From JAAYAY01 sp964429355 (GTDB lineage Bacteria; Planctomycetota; Planctomycetia; Pirellulales; Thermoguttaceae): DNA of 10,018 nucleotides. Below the pieces are notes generated by a model that made no database searches, was not told the DNA's origin, and worked only from the letters and a program-made list of their open reading frames with translations. Of the stretch, positions 7,261 through 10,018 are shown piece after piece. Location: positions 1 to 10,018 of the forward strand of contig CAYSCH010000350.1 of assembly GCA_964429355.1 (NCBI GenBank). Reading direction: 5' to 3'. The translations under genes and the position numbers were made by a program. How positions within the stretch are numbered: the first letter of the stretch is position 1; each line of letters opens with the position of its first letter.

Positions 7261-7776
7261 ATGCCCGGTATTTTCCGCCCCACCCTCTGTATTGAAACGG
7301 TCGCCGAGCTCACTTCCGGTCGGCTGCGTGAATTGGGGCTCGACTCGCTCCTTCTGGACGTCGACTGCACGCTGAAACGCTACCGGGAGACGAATGTTTC
7401 CGAAGATGTGGGCGAGTGGCTGGACAGCCTGCAGCGTGACGGGATGGGGATTTGTCTCGTCTCCAACGGTCGCCGGCCGCGAATCGAGCGGTTCGCGTCA
7501 GGCCTGGGAGTATCGTTCATCGCCAAGGCCTGCAAACCGTTTCCCTGGGGTCTGAAACGGGCGATCCGCGAGCACGGGTTCGAGCGCAGGCGAACCGCTA
7601 TGGTGGGAGATCAACTCCTGGCGGATATCCTTGCCGGCAACCTGGCGGGACTGACGACGGTACTTGTCCGGCCGATTCACCCTGAAGAGGAACCGTGGTT
7701 CACACGGATCAAACGGCCCCCGGAACGCTGGATCCTGCGCTGCATGGGTTTGGGTCAGTGGGGGCCAAATCGCTGA
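7261..7776 (+). CDS. yqeG: YqeG-family HAD (subclass IIIA) phosphatase
   Basis: A compact cytoplasmic HAD phosphatase of 171 residues, the usual size for YqeG. Motif I is DVDCT (33-37) with nucleophile D33 and acid D35, motif II is VSNG with S68, motif III is K92 in KPFPWG, and motif IV is VGDQLLAD with D117 and D122. The GNLAGLTTVLVRP segment (126-138) is typical of the family. The related GEP4 and plant PGPP1 proteins dephosphorylate phosphatidylglycerophosphate, so the last step of phosphatidylglycerol synthesis is a reasonable but unproven role. ATG 7261 is preferred: it begins close to the conserved core. An in-frame TTG at 7216 would add 15 Cys- and Ser-rich residues and lies inside an inverted repeat. 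No Shine-Dalgarno is visible before 7261. It converges on rtcA. Confidence 0.88.
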   Translation: MPGIFRPTLCIETVAELTSGRLRELGLDSLLLDVDCTLKRYRETNVSEDVGEWLDSLQRDGMGICLVSNGRRPRIERFASGLGVSFIAKACKPFPWGLKRAIREHGFERRRTAMVGDQLLADILAGNLAGLTTVLVRPIHPEEEPWFTRIKRPPERWILRCMGLGQWGPNR

Positions 7777-7923
7777 AAGTGTGGCGCGGCGGCGCTGCGA
7801 GGGGGAAGACCCGCCTTCTCGCCCCAAACGCATTCCTTGCCCCGGGGAAGGGGGACCAAGCCATGGCGGTCCGGCTTTGCCTTGACGTTCACTCGAACCA
7901 GATGGCGGCAGCCCCCGGGCCGA
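7777..7923. other. Convergent gap yqeG / rtcA
   Basis: 147 bases between two stop codons. The clearest structure is GGACC (7853-7857) with GGTCC (7868-7872) around a 10-base loop containing the palindrome GCCATGGC. It could end transcription from both sides but has no T-run, so an intrinsic terminator is not established. No gene is seen. Confidence 0.4.
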
Positions 7924-8943
7924 TCAGGACTGCGTGACACTCAGCTCGAATACCTTGGAATCCACCTCTTCGATCTGGAAGTCCGTGTGGAGGAACTCGC
8001 GAATAGTCGCCACGTTGGTCGTGGTGTGGAGTGTCGGTTCCGAGGTGCGAAAACGGCCCGCCCCTGCCAAGGCCAGCGGCAGCAGTAACTGGTCCGCCAA
8101 ATGCTCACCCACGGGCACGCCGGATTTCAGATAACCGGTTGCCTCCCGGGCAACCCCTTCGGCGACCCTCTCGGCGGGCACGCCACGCTGTCCGAACCCG
8201 GTAAATACCTCGGTGACGTGCTCCCGCTGGATCTCGACCACTACCGTATTCCCAGGCCCGGGCGATCTGACTTCTTCGATGGTTGTTTCGTCCTCAGTCA
8301 GGCCCAAGTTGCGGCAGACGGCTGCCAATTCTCGCTCGGCGATATGGCGGGGAAGATGCGACACGGTTGCCGTGGCATGCCGGCGCACCACCTGGCCACC
8401 GTCGATCAGTTCGAGCGGCTGGAATTGGTCGACGGGTCGGATGTCAAAGACCGCCTCACCACCGCCGGCCGGATAAAAACCGGGGCGGACCAAGGTTGCC
8501 AAGACTTGCGGACCGATCCTGGCCAAAAGGGGAAGGAAGGCTTTGGCGAGGAAATCGTAGGGGGGAGCGTGAATGTTGTGGGTGCCTCCGGACAAGACCA
8601 ATTGCGAGGGACCACGGGCGGCCATGAGTGCCGGCAAGACGGTCTGCAGAACAAGTGTCGCACTGCCGGCGGTGCCAATGTCAAAGTGGTAGACGCCCGG
8701 TTGGACCTCACCGGGCCTGAAGGTCAACTGCCTGGAATGGAGTTCCGCTCCAACCGTCTCTGCTCCACAGACTTCGGCTGCAGCCCTGACGGCAGTCAGG
8801 TGCTGGCGCATCAGGCCCGGCCTGGCACGTCCGGCTCGGATTTGCCGAATCTGAAAGGGTGTGCCGGTGATCATTGCCAAGGCAAGGGACGAGCGGAGGA
8901 TTTGTCCGCCCCCTTCGCCGCGGGATCCGTCGAGTTGCAGCAT
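7924..8943 (-). CDS. rtcA: RNA 3'-terminal phosphate cyclase
   Basis: RtcA converts RNA 3'-phosphate ends to 2',3'-cyclic phosphates through an enzyme-AMP intermediate, and can also adenylylate 5' DNA/RNA ends. The 339-residue product is full length (E. coli about 338). It opens with GSRGEGGGQILR (6-17), the family signature, has GTAGSATLVLQ and GGTHNIHAPPYDF in the middle, PAGGGE at the nucleotide-binding region, and EHLADQLLLP followed by LHTTTN, where H306 matches the AMP-accepting histidine (His309 in E. coli). The ATG at 8943 is the first start in the frame; no Shine-Dalgarno precedes it, as the upstream bases are pyrimidine-rich. No ligase rtcB or regulator rtcR lies in the window, so the classical rtcBA operon is not seen here. 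It is alone on its strand between two plus-strand genes. Confidence 0.95.
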   Translation of the reverse strand: MLQLDGSRGEGGGQILRSSLALAMITGTPFQIRQIRAGRARPGLMRQHLTAVRAAAEVCGAETVGAELHSRQLTFRPGEVQPGVYHFDIGTAGSATLVLQTVLPALMAARGPSQLVLSGGTHNIHAPPYDFLAKAFLPLLARIGPQVLATLVRPGFYPAGGGEAVFDIRPVDQFQPLELIDGGQVVRRHATATVSHLPRHIAERELAAVCRNLGLTEDETTIEEVRSPGPGNTVVVEIQREHVTEVFTGFGQRGVPAERVAEGVAREATGYLKSGVPVGEHLADQLLLPLALAGAGRFRTSEPTLHTTTNVATIREFLHTDFQIEEVDSKVFELSVTQS

Positions 8944-9068
8944 GGGAGAGTTGTGAACGGGAACGAAGGAATCGATGGCCGTTTGGGGCTGGGCCGGTGT
9001 TTGGCGGAAAGACCGAGCCCGTCTGCGACGGAGACACCATCGCTTCCGGCGTGGTTCGCGTTTCTTGA

Positions 9069-9097
9069 ATCGTAAGGACCGGCGCCGGCGGCTGCAA
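9069..9097 (-). promoter_or_regulatory. Weak candidate rtcA promoter
   Basis: Minus strand TTGCAG (9092-9097) and TACGAT (9069-9074) with a 17-base spacer; 3/6 and 4/6 to consensus. It would give a leader of over 110 bases. A GC-rich palindrome, CCGGCGCCGG (9079-9088), lies in the spacer. Offered only because nothing better is visible. Confidence 0.2.
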
Positions 9098-9245
9098 GCT
9101 GGACGGTCAACGCATACAATAAGGGCATCCGCCGGAACCCGGCCGGGGCGCCCGAGACGTCCGCGAGGCGGGCTTCAAGGGCTTGGTTTTGACGGCGACG
9201 TGATGCACCTGGTCGGGCCGTTGCGCGGAATGCCGCACAGGATCG

Positions 9246-9251
9246 AGGAGG
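9246..9251 (+). promoter_or_regulatory. Strong Shine-Dalgarno of the lipoprotein gene
   Basis: AGGAGG, 7 bases before ATG 9259. It is the only near-perfect ribosome binding site in the window and fixes this start. Confidence 0.8.
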
Positions 9252-9258
9252 ACTTGCG

Positions 9259-9996
9259 ATGAAGACATTGAGTTTACTGGCAGCCGCCCTACTGTTTGCC
9301 GGATGTGTCGAGGGAGCACCCAAGGCGGAATTCGAGAAGGACATCTTGCCGACTTCCAGGGGCGAGCTGGTCATCAGTTTCATCGGCCACGGTACCTTGA
9401 TGTTTCAGTTCGATGGCAAGGTTGTCCACGTCGACCCGGTCGGACAGTATGCCGATTACGCGAAACTGCCCAAGGCCGATGTGATCCTGGTGACCCACGA
9501 ACATGGCGACCACCTCGATGCAGCCGCCATTGGGAAGATTGCCACGGAGAAGACTACCATTCTGCTGACGGAGGCCTGTCGCGAGAAGCTTGGTCGAGGC
9601 GAGGCGATGAAGAACGGCCAGGTAAGCGAGGTGTCGGGAATGAAGGTCGAGGCGGTGCCGGCCTACAACATCGTTCACGAGCGAAGCCCGGGCAAACCGT
9701 ACCATCCCAAGGGGGACGGCAATGGCTACGTGATCACCTTCGGCGACCAACGGGTCTACGTGGCGGGCGATACGGAAAACATCCCGGAAATGGCCGACCT
9801 GAAGAAGATCGACGTCGCCTTCCTGCCCATGAACCTTCCCTACACCATGACGCCGGAAATGGTCGCTGCCGCGATCAAGGGCTTCCAGCCCAGGATCGTC
9901 TATCCGTATCACTACGGGGACACCGACGTGAAACAGCTCGTCGATCTGCTGAAGGGCGTTGAGGGTACGGAAGTCCGCATCCGCCAGATGCAGTGA
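9259..9996 (+). CDS. Metallo-beta-lactamase-fold lipoprotein, UlaG-like
   Basis: Predicted metal-dependent hydrolase of unknown substrate, 245 residues. Residues 1-16 are a short lipoprotein signal (a Lys, a Leu/Ala-rich core, then lipobox FAGC with C16), so the mature protein should be lipid-anchored outside the cytoplasmic membrane. The fold core follows: GHGT (43-46), VDPVGQYADY (58-67), the metal motif HEHGDH (H80, H82, D84, H85), H149 in YHPKGDGNGY as likely third ligand, AGDT with D171, and H218 in YPYHYGD. This order matches the UlaG-like (Lactamase_B_3-type) branch rather than true beta-lactamases. UlaG itself is a cytoplasmic ascorbate-6-phosphate lactonase, so the export signal makes that reaction unlikely. 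The gene has a strong Shine-Dalgarno and no recognisable partner in the window. Confidence 0.88.
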   Translation: MKTLSLLAAALLFAGCVEGAPKAEFEKDILPTSRGELVISFIGHGTLMFQFDGKVVHVDPVGQYADYAKLPKADVILVTHEHGDHLDAAAIGKIATEKTTILLTEACREKLGRGEAMKNGQVSEVSGMKVEAVPAYNIVHERSPGKPYHPKGDGNGYVITFGDQRVYVAGDTENIPEMADLKKIDVAFLPMNLPYTMTPEMVAAAIKGFQPRIVYPYHYGDTDVKQLVDLLKGVEGTEVRIRQMQ

Positions 9997-10018
9997 GTGG
10001 CGGTCATTGGTTCGGGGC

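Larger units (their letters stand above)
8944..9258. other. Divergent intergenic region rtcA / lipoprotein gene, 315 bases
   Basis: No convincing gene. It contains GC-rich palindromes CCGGCGCCGG (9079-9088) and CCCGGCCGGG (9138-9147), a possible plus-strand -10 TACAAT (9115-9120) with poor -35 CTGCAA (9092-9097) 17 bases upstream, and the ribosome binding site of the next gene. A plus-strand reading frame ending at 9262 overlaps the next start as ATGA. Its last 20 or so codons are rich in G/C at the third base, but the upstream part is Arg-rich and looks non-coding. Confidence 0.5.

Noticed and set aside
7853..7872. Intrinsic terminator between yqeG and rtcA
   Set aside because: The 5-bp stem has a large loop and no T-run on either side, so it is noted only as a weak hairpin.
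8101..9075. 324-codon plus-strand open frame opposite rtcA
   Set aside because: Antisense shadow of rtcA with low-complexity Gly/Asp-rich translation and no motifs.

Overview
This roughly 60 % GC bacterial window holds seven recognisable protein genes and no visible mobile element, CRISPR array, rRNA or tRNA. The mix of a long UbiD-family decarboxylase, a plant-type glucuronokinase, a YqeG-type HAD phosphatase, RNA 3'-phosphate cyclase and a lipid-anchored metallo-beta-lactamase-fold protein, together with often weak Shine-Dalgarno sequences, suggests a member of the Planctomycetota or a relative. That assignment is an inference, not a match to a known genome.

Layout. Bases 1-2587 (minus) carry uvrA, which runs off the left edge just after its second Walker B motif. 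A 507-base divergent gap follows, with a candidate uvrA promoter. Bases 3095-4948 (plus) carry a UbiD-family prenylated-FMN decarboxylase. It converges, with a 13-base gap, on a minus-strand two-gene operon: galU (6874-5969) followed by a glucuronokinase-like GHMP kinase (5978-4962). These two genes overlap by 10 bases. The galU upstream region has a good sigma-70-like promoter that also fixes its start codon. A 386-base divergent gap with an unusual density of inverted repeats leads to yqeG (7261-7776, plus). It converges on rtcA (8943-7924, minus). After a 315-base gap comes a UlaG-like lipoprotein gene (9259-9996, plus).

How the genes work together. Most genes are separate single-gene units: DNA repair (uvrA), quinone or aromatic decarboxylation (ubiD), possible phosphatidylglycerophosphate dephosphorylation (yqeG), RNA end processing (rtcA), and an envelope hydrolase of unknown substrate. 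The one clear functional pair is kinase plus nucleotidyltransferase. A sugar-1-kinase very like plant glucuronokinase, translationally coupled to a UTP-sugar-1-phosphate uridylyltransferase, predicts a two-step salvage route from free glucuronate to UDP-glucuronate. The other item worth attention is the set of nested inverted repeats at about 7046-7220, which could be a structured yqeG leader, a small RNA or an operator array.
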